Source: CAWVWD01 sp965662365
GTDB lineage: Bacteria; Bacteroidota; Bacteroidia; Chitinophagales; Saprospiraceae
Assembly: GCA_965662365.1 (NCBI GenBank)
Contig: CBFIHR010000040.1
Coordinates: 1 to 38,809, forward strand
Length of the DNA: 38,809 bases
Reading direction: 5' to 3'
The notes beneath the pieces were generated by a model that saw only the letters and a list, made by a program, of their open reading frames with translations, had not been told where the DNA came from and made no database searches. Below are positions 8,565-16,096 of this stretch, in pieces. How positions within the stretch are numbered: position 1 is the stretch's first letter; the number at the start of each line of letters is the position of its first letter. The position numbers and the translations under genes were made by a program.

Positions 8565-9189
8565 CTTTATCTTCCTTACCGAATCTACGCCAATTCGCAT
8601 TAAGTGTAGGTTTATTCAAATCTCCGAACTTCAAGAAGTAATTCTTTTCAGAAGGCTCATCAGGATTGTAGGTTGAATCATATTTTTTATACTTTCCATC
8701 AGCATAATCTCCCATAAAGTCTTTCCAAGGAATCTTCACCTCAACAACTTGAACGGTTGTAGATTGATATTCAATTTCTTTAGCGTTCATCGTGAAATTC
8801 ACTTCTGCATTATTAGCATAAGGTACATAGCTTAAAGAATCTACGGTCGTGTTGATTCCTAATTTAGCCATTGAATCTGCTGCAGCAACATAAGATATAT
8901 TTCGGGTGACTTCTTCACCAGCATCCTCATTACCAATTAAAGTAACGATTTCGAACTGTCCGTTAGTCAATACATCAGATAATGTATCGAAGTCAGGAGC
9001 ATACTTTCCAGTAATACTTCTGAATGCTTGTTGTGCTGTTCTTAATTTCTTCAATTGAGTCGCAACAGCTCTTTCTCGAATGTCTTTTTGGTTTTGAAAG
9101 TCAATTGGTGTTTTAATCAAATCGACTAATACATAAACTAACCCAAAAAACATCAACGTTAACACGATATTAAGTATGGTTTTACTCAT
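8557..9189 (-). CDS. Membrane-anchored protein of unknown function, coupled to the DUF3822 gene
   Basis: A 210-residue protein with one membrane helix at residues 6-24 and the rest outside. After the helix comes an amphipathic stretch (QKDIRERAVATQLKKLRTAQ) leading to AFRSITGKYAPDFDTLSDVL, which resembles the start of the globular part of pilin-like proteins, in which a long helix is followed by a tyrosine-containing loop. There is no prepilin peptidase motif (no G before FTLxE), so this is only a similarity of shape. The C-terminal third is Tyr/Lys/Asp-rich. I do not recognise a named family with confidence. It is the first gene of a two-gene operon with the DUF3822 gene. Confidence 0.7.
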   Translation of the reverse strand: MSKTILNIVLTLMFFGLVYVLVDLIKTPIDFQNQKDIRERAVATQLKKLRTAQQAFRSITGKYAPDFDTLSDVLTNGQFEIVTLIGNEDAGEEVTRNISYVAAADSMAKLGINTTVDSLSYVPYANNAEVNFTMNAKEIEYQSTTVQVVEVKIPWKDFMGDYADGKYKKYDSTYNPDEPSEKNYFLKFGDLNKPTLNANWRRFGKEDKDD

Positions 9190-9616
9190 GATTTCTGTAC
9201 TTTGGTTTTTGTCTGTTTGGTCGCAATATTACATTTTTTTATGGAGAATCCGAAAGTTTCTAATCAGATAAATACAAAAAAACGAATATTTGAAACCATC
9301 AAGAAGCAACAATCCGTTAAGTAAATAAATTTAGTTATTAAGATTTTATTATTCTTTGGTTGTTGAAGTGTTTCAGCTCCGCAAATAAGTTTTTAATAAA
9401 ATGACGTTATCGATGTATTTTAATACACGCAGCTTTCTTGTGAATTTTTTTCATATTTCTTATATTTTCTATGAAAAATTGAATAATCCAGAAAGAACTA
9501 TTGAAAACTTACTTGTCGAGGCTCCGACACTTCACCTCATTTCAGATGTAATAATTTACAAAAATGGTGTATTTAACGATAAAAAAATCAATTTTTTTCC
9601 AAAAAAACAGCAAAAT
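9190..9616. other. 427-base gap, no gene supported
   Basis: Very A+T-rich. It holds the possible promoter box at 9224-9231 and, near 9580-9600, an A-run/T-run near-palindrome (AAAAAAATcAATTTTTTT) that could end the response regulator transcript. Reading frames here lack codon patterns of neighbouring genes. Confidence 0.5.
9224..9231 (-). promoter_or_regulatory. Possible -7 box for the membrane-anchored protein/DUF3822 operon
   Basis: The minus strand reads TAATATTG, seven of eight matches to TAnnTTTG, 35 bases before the start codon. No upstream TTG at the expected distance is visible, so support is weak. Confidence 0.3.
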
Positions 9617-10330
9617 CTAAAAATTCAACGCTTCCATGACGAATTGCTTATAACTTCGACCAATTGGCAGTTCAATTTTGTCAATCTCAATATTAATAGA
9701 AGAAAAAGCCGTAATTTTATTTACAGCAACAATGTAAGAACGATGAATACGCAAAAACTGCCCGCTCGGTAATCGTTGTTCTAAATAAGAGATTTTTTGT
9801 TTTGTCACCACATCATTATCATCTTCTAATACGATGCGGACATAATCTTTTTGACTTTCTATATAACTTATTTTATCCAAATAAACTTTTAGAATCTTTT
9901 TATCCATTTTAATATACAAAAAAGGGACAGTATTCGAAGATACAGGGATTGACTCGGGCGTGACGATTGTTGCTACAGCAGGCTTTCTTTGTATTTTATT
10001 AATCGCCTTCATAAAGCGTCCGAACGAAATTGGTTTTAATAAATAATCAATGGCGTCTAATTCAAAGCCTTCAATCGCATAATCTCTATGAGCCGTTGTG
10101 AAGATAATTTTTGGCGGATTTGTCAATGTTTTTACAAATTCAATTCCATTCAATTGTGGCATTTGAATATCCAAAAAAATCAAATCTATCTCTTGTGTTT
10201 GTAAAACCTCAAAAGCCTCCAACGCATTTTTACATTTGGCAACTACTTCGAATCCTGTAACTTTTTCCAGATAGGAAGCGATTACATCCATTGCCAATGG
10301 TTCGTCATCTACAAGTAAGCAATTTATCAT
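9617..10330 (-). CDS. LytTR-type response regulator
   Basis: A 237-residue regulator. The receiver domain covers residues 1-115, with acidic pocket Asp8/Asp9, phosphoacceptor Asp54 in IFLDIQMP, Thr78/Thr79 in IIFTTAH and Lys99 in YLLKPIS, all present. The LytTR DNA-binding domain covers about 133-235 (KVYLDKISYIESQKDYVRI, then FLRIHRSYIVAVNKI and PIGRSYK). It lies 100 bases downstream of a LytS-type kinase gene on the same strand and the two should form a pair. The gap between them is filled by a palindromic repeat (10364-10423). Target genes are not visible. Confidence 0.93.
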   Translation of the reverse strand: MINCLLVDDEPLAMDVIASYLEKVTGFEVVAKCKNALEAFEVLQTQEIDLIFLDIQMPQLNGIEFVKTLTNPPKIIFTTAHRDYAIEGFELDAIDYLLKPISFGRFMKAINKIQRKPAVATIVTPESIPVSSNTVPFLYIKMDKKILKVYLDKISYIESQKDYVRIVLEDDNDVVTKQKISYLEQRLPSGQFLRIHRSYIVAVNKITAFSSINIEIDKIELPIGRSYKQFVMEALNF

Positions 10331-10363
10331 TGTTTTTTAGTTGAGTAGTTGAGTAGCTTAGCA

Positions 10364-10423
10364 GTTTCCGTAGTTGCGTCGTTTTAGTAGTTGAACTGTC
10401 GAAACGACTGAAACTATGGAAAC
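10364..10423. repeat. Palindromic repeat between kinase and response regulator genes
   Basis: Outer arms GTTTCCGTAGTT (10364-10375) and AACTATGGAAAC (10412-10423) pair with one mismatch; inner arms GTCGTTT (10378-10384) and AAACGAC (10402-10408) pair perfectly. GTAGTTT-like units extend on both sides. As a transcribed hairpin it could tune the ratio of kinase to regulator. Confidence 0.7.
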
Positions 10424-10430
10424 GAAATGG

Positions 10431-11495
10431 CTAGACTACCATAATTAATGTTAATACAATTAAGTGTGTTTCTTCGGTATCCAATAACTGTAAATTATAT
10501 TTTTGAGGGTATAATAAATTTAATCGTCGTCTGACGTTATTCAACGTATCATAGTTGGTAATTGTATCGGTTGTCGTTTTGATATTTTCGACTTTCAAGG
10601 TCAATATCTCTTGTCGAATATCCAAATCTATTGTAATCCAAGTCGGTTGAGAGTTGTCCAGCAAGCATTGCTGAAAAGCAAACTCTACGAAAGGAAAAAA
10701 TAATAACGGAGCGATTTGGCGTTGAATGTGGTCAATCGAAAAATTGAATCCAATTTCCAGCGCATCGCCATAGCGCAGCTTTTCTAATGAAATATAATTA
10801 TTGATTAATGAAATCTCTTTTGAAAGTGGTACTGTAGGAACATTGCTCTCGAATAACATATAATTCAGTAAACTCGATAATTTTAAAACCACTTCTGGTG
10901 ATTTAGCGGAGTTTTGTAGCGTCAAAGCGTATAGGTTGTTTAAGGTGTTGAATAAAAAATGTGGGTGAATTTGTGTTTTCAAAAATTTCAATTCTGCACG
11001 TAGTTTTTCCTTTTCTAATAACTGTCGAGCATATTCATTTTGTAAAGCTATTTTTAATAATTTAATTGCAACAGCCGCAAAAACAACCATGTAAATATTA
11101 ATCACATTAAAGGCAATTTTATAAAAAACAAACCAGCCATGTTTTAGGCTTTCGCCCCAAACGTAAGGATAAATAAAAAATTGAGCGACAGCTCGCTGAA
11201 TCATTCCAAAAAGAAAAGCCGTCACCAAAACAGCGATAATTAATAACAGCGATTTCCGTTTTTCTAAATACCAAGGCAATAAGATATACAATGTCACATA
11301 AGTTGCCAAAATCATAACGGGCAGTGCCATCAGGTTTGACCACAACATTTTGTACCAACTCACGGTATGATTGGTAATTTCGCCACTTGTCACATCAATA
11401 CCCGTGAACATAGCTAAGATGATTAGCCAAAAGACAAAATGCCACAAAATGCGTTGTTGTGGTAAAAATAGTCGTTGTAGTAATTGTCTATTCAT
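10431..11495 (-). CDS. LytS-type sensor histidine kinase with a degenerate ATP-binding domain
   Basis: A 354-residue protein with about four membrane helices (residues 15-33, 55-77, 82-100 and 121-147), a short coiled coil (150-172) and the His_kinase region FLKTQIHPHFLFNTLNNLYAL with the phosphoacceptor His179. The family continues with a HATPase domain whose N-box normally reads ENAxKHG and whose glycine box reads GIGLxNVRxRL. Here the N-box is EFAFQQ (271-276; the Mg-ATP-binding Asn is Phe272) and the glycine box is YDTLNNVRRRL (the Gly residues are lost), while the flanking framework, PLLFFPFVE and NVRRRLNLLYP, is intact. ATP binding is therefore doubtful. It precedes a LytTR regulator on the same strand. 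Confidence 0.88.
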   Translation of the reverse strand: MNRQLLQRLFLPQQRILWHFVFWLIILAMFTGIDVTSGEITNHTVSWYKMLWSNLMALPVMILATYVTLYILLPWYLEKRKSLLLIIAVLVTAFLFGMIQRAVAQFFIYPYVWGESLKHGWFVFYKIAFNVINIYMVVFAAVAIKLLKIALQNEYARQLLEKEKLRAELKFLKTQIHPHFLFNTLNNLYALTLQNSAKSPEVVLKLSSLLNYMLFESNVPTVPLSKEISLINNYISLEKLRYGDALEIGFNFSIDHIQRQIAPLLFFPFVEFAFQQCLLDNSQPTWITIDLDIRQEILTLKVENIKTTTDTITNYDTLNNVRRRLNLLYPQKYNLQLLDTEETHLIVLTLIMVV

Positions 11496-11503
11496 TGACT
11501 TTG

Positions 11504-11579
11504 GTTTGGTAGTCTTGTGATTTTTACGATTGATATCATTTAGACGGCTTAAACTACTAAACTACGAAAACTACCAAAC
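11504..11579. repeat. Third GTAGTTTT-family palindrome
   Basis: Arms GTTTGGTAGT (11504-11513) and ACTACCAAAC (11570-11579) are perfectly complementary, and the right side continues as tandem units of the form AAACTAC. It starts nine bases upstream of the kinase start codon, so it would be in the leader or promoter of the kinase gene. Confidence 0.6.
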
Positions 11580-11744
11580 TAAATTTAGACGAATGACTCA
11601 AAATCAACAGGAAACGGCATGCTGTGGTAGAATCTAACAATTTATTAGAAAATGTTTAATATATCATTATTTGTAAAGTGTTTATCGAAAAAAGCAAATT
11701 ACACCCATAGATTATTTTTACATTCGTATTGAGAACAATTAGTG

Positions 11745-11807
11745 AGCGTATATTCATCAAATACGCTTTAGCGGTCAATCGTTTTTAGCTGTTGGCCGCT
11801 ATTTTTT
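11745..11807 (+). terminator. Two tandem hairpins followed by a T run
   Basis: Hairpin one is AGCGTAT (11745-11751) with ATACGCT (11761-11767). Hairpin two is AGCGGTCAA (11770-11778) with TTGGCCGCT (11792-11800, one G-T wobble), followed by six T residues at 11802-11807. The plus-strand orientation looks like a terminator, yet no plus-strand gene lies upstream, so it may end a short RNA or act in the leader of the lipoprotein gene. The promoter box at 11861 lies after it. Confidence 0.55.
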
Positions 11808-11860
11808 GCTCATCATTTCATTCCTAATTTCGGCTGTGATGATTGCCCTTTCTTTTTTAC

Positions 11861-11868
11861 TAACTTTG
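11861..11868 (+). promoter_or_regulatory. -7 box for the GldM-like lipoprotein gene
   Basis: TAACTTTG, a perfect TAnnTTTG, 31 bases before the ATG at 11900. A TTG at 11843-11845 is 15 bases upstream, slightly closer than usual. The leader would be about 25 bases. Confidence 0.5.
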
Positions 11869-11899
11869 CCTCTTTCACTTCATTCAAATTATTCAAATA

Positions 11900-12715
11900 A
11901 TGAAATTACTGCAAGTAACGGTGGCATTTTTCGCTGTAACCCTATTTTCGAGTTGTGTCTTTATGCCCTCTATGGTAATGGGAGCCAAAAAAGGTATTGA
12001 TTCTGTCAAAGACTCTTTTGATGGCTTAGATGATTTAGAAATAGAATGGGATTCGACAGAAGTCTATAGTTATGAAGACGATTCTATGAATTTGAATGAA
12101 GCCCCAACGACGGCAAAAACCTTTGACTTTTATGAAATAGAATGTCTGGAAGCCTCGCTTTATTTAGATAAAATGAATGTGATATATGTCGGTGTTGATA
12201 ATCCGTGTAGAATCTTTGTAACGAATGTACCCAATCAACATATCGAAATAGAAACGACCGATAATATTGAAGTCATAGCACAAGAAGGCGGATTTTATAC
12301 TCTTCGAGCTTCAAAACCTGGAGAAGGCTCAATCTACGTTATAGCAGGAGATTACGAGCAAGAATATCAAATTCAGATTAAAGGTATTCCGAATCCTACG
12401 ATTAAGTTAGGTACTAAAAATAGTGGTAAAATCACTGGAGCAGCGTTTAAAGCAAATGGCGGAATTTCATGTTGGTTAGAGGATTTTGATTTTGATACAC
12501 GTTGTGCCGTAGAATCTTTCTCAATGACAAGAATCACTCAAAATGGTGTAACTGAAACCATCGAAAATATTGGCGGAAGCTACCGAGAAGCAGCTGAAAC
12601 CTTAAAAGATAAAGCCCAGACAGGTGATATTTATTTATTTGAAAATATCAAACAGCGTTGTCCGGGTGATAGTACTTCGAGAAGTGGGAATAGTCTGGTA
12701 TTTCGGATAAAGTAA
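11900..12715 (+). CDS. Lipoprotein with a GldM C-terminal-like domain
   Basis: A 271-residue protein with a lipoprotein signal (FAVTLFSSC, lipid Cys19). After an acidic linker (about 35-75), residues 90-271 follow the pattern of the periplasmic end of GldM/PorM: MNVIYVGVDNPCRIFV, a GxxxLRASKPGEGSIYV strand pair, then IPNPTIKLG...GGISCWLEDFDFDTRC and the late GDIYLFENIKQRCPGDS. GldM is an inner-membrane motor subunit of type IX secretion and gliding whose C-terminal domains reach the outer-membrane ring. Here the membrane helix and the N-terminal domains are missing and a lipid anchor replaces them, with no gldK, gldL or gldN nearby. It is therefore a stand-alone relative and not the motor protein. 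It has its own promoter and terminator. Confidence 0.8.
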   Translation: MKLLQVTVAFFAVTLFSSCVFMPSMVMGAKKGIDSVKDSFDGLDDLEIEWDSTEVYSYEDDSMNLNEAPTTAKTFDFYEIECLEASLYLDKMNVIYVGVDNPCRIFVTNVPNQHIEIETTDNIEVIAQEGGFYTLRASKPGEGSIYVIAGDYEQEYQIQIKGIPNPTIKLGTKNSGKITGAAFKANGGISCWLEDFDFDTRCAVESFSMTRITQNGVTETIENIGGSYREAAETLKDKAQTGDIYLFENIKQRCPGDSTSRSGNSLVFRIK

Positions 12716-12729
12716 TGATACTCATAAGG

Positions 12730-12760
12730 GTTGACTACTGCTTTTTTTGCGGTGGTTAAC
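12730..12760 (+). terminator. Terminator after the GldM-like lipoprotein gene
   Basis: A 12-base stem (12730-12741 with 12749-12760) pairs throughout when three G-T wobbles are allowed; the loop is seven T residues and A+T-rich sequence follows. Confidence 0.6.
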
Positions 12761-12936
12761 TTTAATAAAATAAACTTAAATAATTGATAATCAAAAAGTT
12801 ATCGTATTTAAAATAAAGTAATTAACCTACATCAACACAATAACTGACTTTACTCATATATAAGGAGCGTTAAATCTACGACTTTAGTGTTTTCAAAAGG
12901 AAAATTAAGTATCCGTACAACTCAAAATAAATAGTT

Positions 12937-13362
12937 ATGAATATCAAAGTCAAAGATTTAATGATTACTAATATCGTAACAACCGTACCTCATAAATCTA
13001 TACAACACGTAAAAGATATTATGAAGACCAAAAAAATACATTCCGTTCCTATTGTTAATTCAGAGAATGAGCCTGTCGGAATAGTGACAGCCAAAGACCT
13101 TATCAAGAAGTTTAAAGAGGGAACGCCCGTAAGTCAGATTATGTCTTCAAAAGTTTATACGATACCGGAATATTCTGATGTCTATATTGCAGCACGCGTA
13201 ATGCGTAATAAAAAAATCCATCACCTTTTGGTGACTGATGAAAATAAATTAGTAGGGATCATAAGCTCTTTTGATTTATTACAATTGGTTGAGGATCATC
13301 GTTTTACAATGAAAAATCCACCGACTAAATCTAAGAAGAAGGTCAAGAAGCAGAGGCATTAG
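12937..13362 (+). CDS. CBS-domain-pair protein
   Basis: A 141-residue soluble protein made of two CBS domains, about residues 5-60 (DLMITNIVTTVP...IHSVPIVNSENEPVGIVTAKDLIKKF) and 65-125 (QIMSSKVYTIPEYSDVYIAARVMRNKKIHHLLVTDENKLVGIISSFDLL). Each ends with the usual GIxTxxDL-type loop that contacts adenosine nucleotides. The tail is strongly basic (KSKKKVKKQRH), which might bind nucleic acid or membrane. Free CBS pairs sense AMP, ATP or SAM and act on partners; none is adjacent. The gene stands alone, with a hairpin after its stop. Confidence 0.9.
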   Translation: MNIKVKDLMITNIVTTVPHKSIQHVKDIMKTKKIHSVPIVNSENEPVGIVTAKDLIKKFKEGTPVSQIMSSKVYTIPEYSDVYIAARVMRNKKIHHLLVTDENKLVGIISSFDLLQLVEDHRFTMKNPPTKSKKKVKKQRH

Positions 13363-13868
13363 ATAAAATATATATTTATCTTCGAGAAGGAAACATTTTA
13401 TGATGTTTCCTTCTTCTATTTATAGCAATCTTGATTGCTAACCAGATTGATTTATTGCTCATGAGGTATTTATTCTTTATATTTATTCTAAGTACTGTTT
13501 CAATCGTTGGAATTTTACCGTTAACTCAGTTAAATATCTATGGCATTGATTATTAAGATACGATGAGATTGAAGGTTGACCTGTCCTGCTAATCGTAAAC
13601 TTGGAGGTAAAGTTGGTGGTGATATTTACAGAATAAAATAAGGGTTTTACATGAAAATCAGAATAAAAAGTACTTCAAGAATTAAACTAAATTCTTATGT
13701 ATCAATTGCTTATAGAAGTAACATGTCTCTTGTCTATGTATGTAGAAAAAACTTATAAATAAATTAAAAAGATAGAAAACCATTTTAAGACTAAAACGTT
13801 TTAAACGTGGTATTTTATTAGGATGATAGTAATACTTTTATTGTTGTTTGCTAAACTAAAAATAAAAC
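13363..13868. other. 506-base gap before the secretion operon
   Basis: It holds the two hairpins at 13385-13440. A frame at 13461-13556 would encode 31 residues that look like a bare signal peptide (MRYLFFIFILSTVSIVGILP...), and a short Gly-rich open stretch ends near 13640; these could be remains of a lost secreted-protein gene, but neither is long enough to call. No consensus promoter for the operon is visible. Confidence 0.4.
13385..13414 (+). terminator. Terminator hairpin after the CBS gene
   Basis: A perfect 12-base stem, AGAAGGAAACAT (13385-13396) with ATGTTTCCTTCT (13403-13414), and a 6-base loop. The T tract after it is weak (TCTATTTA). A second small perfect hairpin, TAGCAATC/GATTGCTA, follows at 13423-13440. 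Confidence 0.65.
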
Positions 13869-15605
13869 ATGGCTCAAAGCATTGCATCGGAAAACAAACT
13901 AACTCCTTTTCAGCGATTTTTTAGGATGTTAGCACCCGACAAACAAGATATTATTTACATTTATATATATTCTATTTTTAGTGGGTTGATAAACTTGACC
14001 TTACCCGTTGGCATTCAGGCGATTATCAGTTTAATTTTAGCAGGTCAAGTATCGACTTCATGGGGTGTTTTGGCGACCTTGGTGACGATAGGCGTTGCCG
14101 TTGTTGGTGGTCTGAAAATTATGCAACTCATTATTTCAGAGAGTTTACAACAGCGAATTTTTGCAAGATCAGCATTTGAGTTTGCATATCGCATTCCTCG
14201 ATTCAAGACAGAGGCGATATTCAAGACTTATGCTCCCGAGTTGGTTAATCGCTTTTTTGATACGTTAACGGTTCAAAAAGGATTACCAAAAATATTAATG
14301 GACTTGTCAGCCGCTGCTTTACAAATTCTTTTCGGTTTAATCTTGATTTCCTTCTATAATTCGGCATTCTTGGCATTTGGTTTAGGGTTGATATTCATCC
14401 TTTTCCTCATTTTTTGGTTTACTGGAAGCAAAGGATTAGAAACGTCGTTAAAAGAGTCAAAGTATAAATATCAGGTAGCACATTGGTTGGAAGAGGTCGC
14501 CCGTACGATGCACTCTTTCAAGTTGGCTGGTACAAGTAAATTACACTTAGAAAAGATTAATGAGCTTACTGAACGTTATTTAGACGCTCGCAAAAAACAT
14601 TTCCGTATCCTGTTATCACAATTCATTAGTATTGCAAGTTTCAAGACAATCATCACCGGTGGCTTATTAATTTTGGGAAGTATTTTAGTAATCAATGGCG
14701 AAATTAATATCGGGCAGTTTGTCGCTGCCGAAATCGTAATTATTCAAATTATGAATGCTTCTGAAAAACTGATTTTAAGTATGGAAACGGTTTATGATAC
14801 TTTGACCGCTTTGGAGAAAATCGGTACAGTTACGGACATTCCGTTAGAAGAAGAAAAAGGATTAGATTTCGCAACAGTCAATCATATTAGTCAAGGTCTG
14901 AAAATCAAGGCTTCTAACTTGAGTTACACTTTTGAAGGAGCACATGAACCGCTTCTCAAAAATCTGGATTTTGAAATACAGATGGGGGAAAAAGTCTGTA
15001 TTGCAGGTTTTAATGGTTCAGGAAAATCAACTTTATTGAATATTATTGCAGGTCTATATGAACAATTTGATGGAGCATTGACTTATAATGATATTCCTCG
15101 TGATAATCTGAATATCAATACATTACGTTATCATATTGGTAACTATTCTCCACAAGATGATTTATTTGATGGGACATTGTTGGAAAATATTACGATGGGT
15201 GACAAAAATGTTACTTTACAAGATGTGACCTGGGCTATTAATGCCGCAGGACTACAGGATTATATTAATCATCAACCGAAAGGGTATAATACTATTATTG
15301 AACCGACAGGTGGGCAAATGTCCCGAACGATTATTAAGAAAATCGTTTTAGCAAGAGGAATTGTTCATAGGCCAAGATTATTGGCAATGGAAGAATTATT
15401 AGCAAAATTTGAACGAAAAGAACGGGAAAATATCATTGACTTTCTAACGGACAAAAAACAAAAGTGGACACTTGTAATCGTTTCTAATGATCCTAATTTG
15501 GCAGCGAAGTGCGACCGAGTTTTAGTATTGCAAAATGGTCAAATCATCAATGAAGGAACTTATGATGATGTGAAAGTACACACTTGTTTTCAAAAAACGT
15601 TTTAG
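13869..15605 (+). CDS. ABC exporter (membrane domain fused to a degenerate ATPase domain)
   Basis: A 578-residue half-transporter. The membrane domain has six helices within residues 28-300, and the nucleotide-binding domain covers about 345-575. There is no N-terminal C39 peptidase. Walker A is intact (GFNGSGKST, 380-388) and so is the Q-loop (YSPQDD, Gln429). The signature LSGGQ aligns without gaps to MSRTI (484-488), just before KIVLAR. Walker B reads LLAMEE, giving Glu508 for Asp with the catalytic-position Glu509 kept; the D-loop is AKFE; the H-loop His is Asn540 (TLVIVSNDP). I recall similar SNDP/EE variants in other Bacteroidota exporters of this kind, so it may be a subfamily trait. 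First gene of the secretion operon with the HlyD- and TolC-type genes. Confidence 0.88.
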   Translation: MAQSIASENKLTPFQRFFRMLAPDKQDIIYIYIYSIFSGLINLTLPVGIQAIISLILAGQVSTSWGVLATLVTIGVAVVGGLKIMQLIISESLQQRIFARSAFEFAYRIPRFKTEAIFKTYAPELVNRFFDTLTVQKGLPKILMDLSAAALQILFGLILISFYNSAFLAFGLGLIFILFLIFWFTGSKGLETSLKESKYKYQVAHWLEEVARTMHSFKLAGTSKLHLEKINELTERYLDARKKHFRILLSQFISIASFKTIITGGLLILGSILVINGEINIGQFVAAEIVIIQIMNASEKLILSMETVYDTLTALEKIGTVTDIPLEEEKGLDFATVNHISQGLKIKASNLSYTFEGAHEPLLKNLDFEIQMGEKVCIAGFNGSGKSTLLNIIAGLYEQFDGALTYNDIPRDNLNINTLRYHIGNYSPQDDLFDGTLLENITMGDKNVTLQDVTWAINAAGLQDYINHQPKGYNTIIEPTGGQMSRTIIKKIVLARGIVHRPRLLAMEELLAKFERKERENIIDFLTDKKQKWTLVIVSNDPNLAAKCDRVLVLQNGQIINEGTYDDVKVHTCFQKTF

Positions 15606-15628
15606 ATAAAACTATAAAAACTTAGCGT

Positions 15629-15985
15629 ATGAAATATCTAATGATGTCATGTTGCTTAGTGTTATGTTCCTTGTTGAATGCTCAAGTCAATGTCAATAAT
15701 ATCAATATAAACAACTTAAAAAGTGTAAATTATATAGAAGTTTCTTGTGATTTACGATTAGTGGCAGCGAGAGTTAATGTGTATGTCGATTATGGACAAA
15801 ATACAATATTGGAAAGTAGCAGAAGTATCATAAAGGATGAAGAAGGGAAAGAAATAAAGTTTCTATCTCACATGCAAGTGTTGAACTATTTTGATAATAA
15901 TGGTTGGGATTTGGTGGAGAAAGAAACTGTAGTAATTAGCAGTAATAAAATTCGGAAAAATTTTCTCCTAAAAAAGGAAGAATGA
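15629..15985 (+). CDS. Small secreted protein inside the secretion operon, unknown function
   Basis: A 118-residue protein with a signal peptide (MKYLMMSCCLVLCSLLNAQ, cleavage near residue 19) followed by an Asn-rich stretch (VNVNNININNL), a beta-rich core, and a C-terminal segment FLSHMQVLNYFDNNGWDLVEKE. That last part resembles the small DUF4177-type domain, in which a GW-D/E-LV motif ends a helix-strand unit, but the match is short. It lies 23 bases after the exporter gene and 111 bases before the adaptor gene, on the same strand, so it is probably cotranscribed. It uses the Sec route itself and has no double-glycine leader, so it is more likely a periplasmic or surface accessory than the exported cargo. 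Confidence 0.65.
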   Translation: MKYLMMSCCLVLCSLLNAQVNVNNININNLKSVNYIEVSCDLRLVAARVNVYVDYGQNTILESSRSIIKDEEGKEIKFLSHMQVLNYFDNNGWDLVEKETVVISSNKIRKNFLLKKEE

Positions 15986-16096
15986 GTTCCTAAAACTTCC
16001 TTCTGTCCAATTTGTTGATTTTGAATAATTTGATTCAATCAATAGCGTCGGGTAGCCTTTTATATTCAAAAGTAGTCTAAAATCAATTGATTAAAA

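Larger units (their letters stand above)
11496..11899. other. 404-base gap between divergent kinase and lipoprotein genes
   Basis: It holds the palindrome at 11504-11579, the tandem hairpins with T run at 11745-11807 and the promoter box at 11861-11868. Between 11640 and 11740 the DNA is A+T-rich without a feature I can name; a reading frame that starts at 11806 runs into the lipoprotein gene in another frame and looks spurious. Confidence 0.5.

Noticed and set aside
9401..9772. A 123-residue plus-strand frame beside the response regulator gene
   Set aside because: It overlaps the 3' end of the LytTR gene on the opposite strand and its product has a low-complexity composition (Phe, Asn, Ile) without any domain; the LytTR frame is certain.
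11806..12000. A 64-residue plus-strand frame
   Set aside because: It runs into the lipoprotein gene in another frame, and the clear lipobox and promoter belong to the gene at 11900.
13461..13556. A 31-residue frame that looks like a signal peptide
   Set aside because: Too short and with no mature part; at most a remnant. No promoter and no match to a family.
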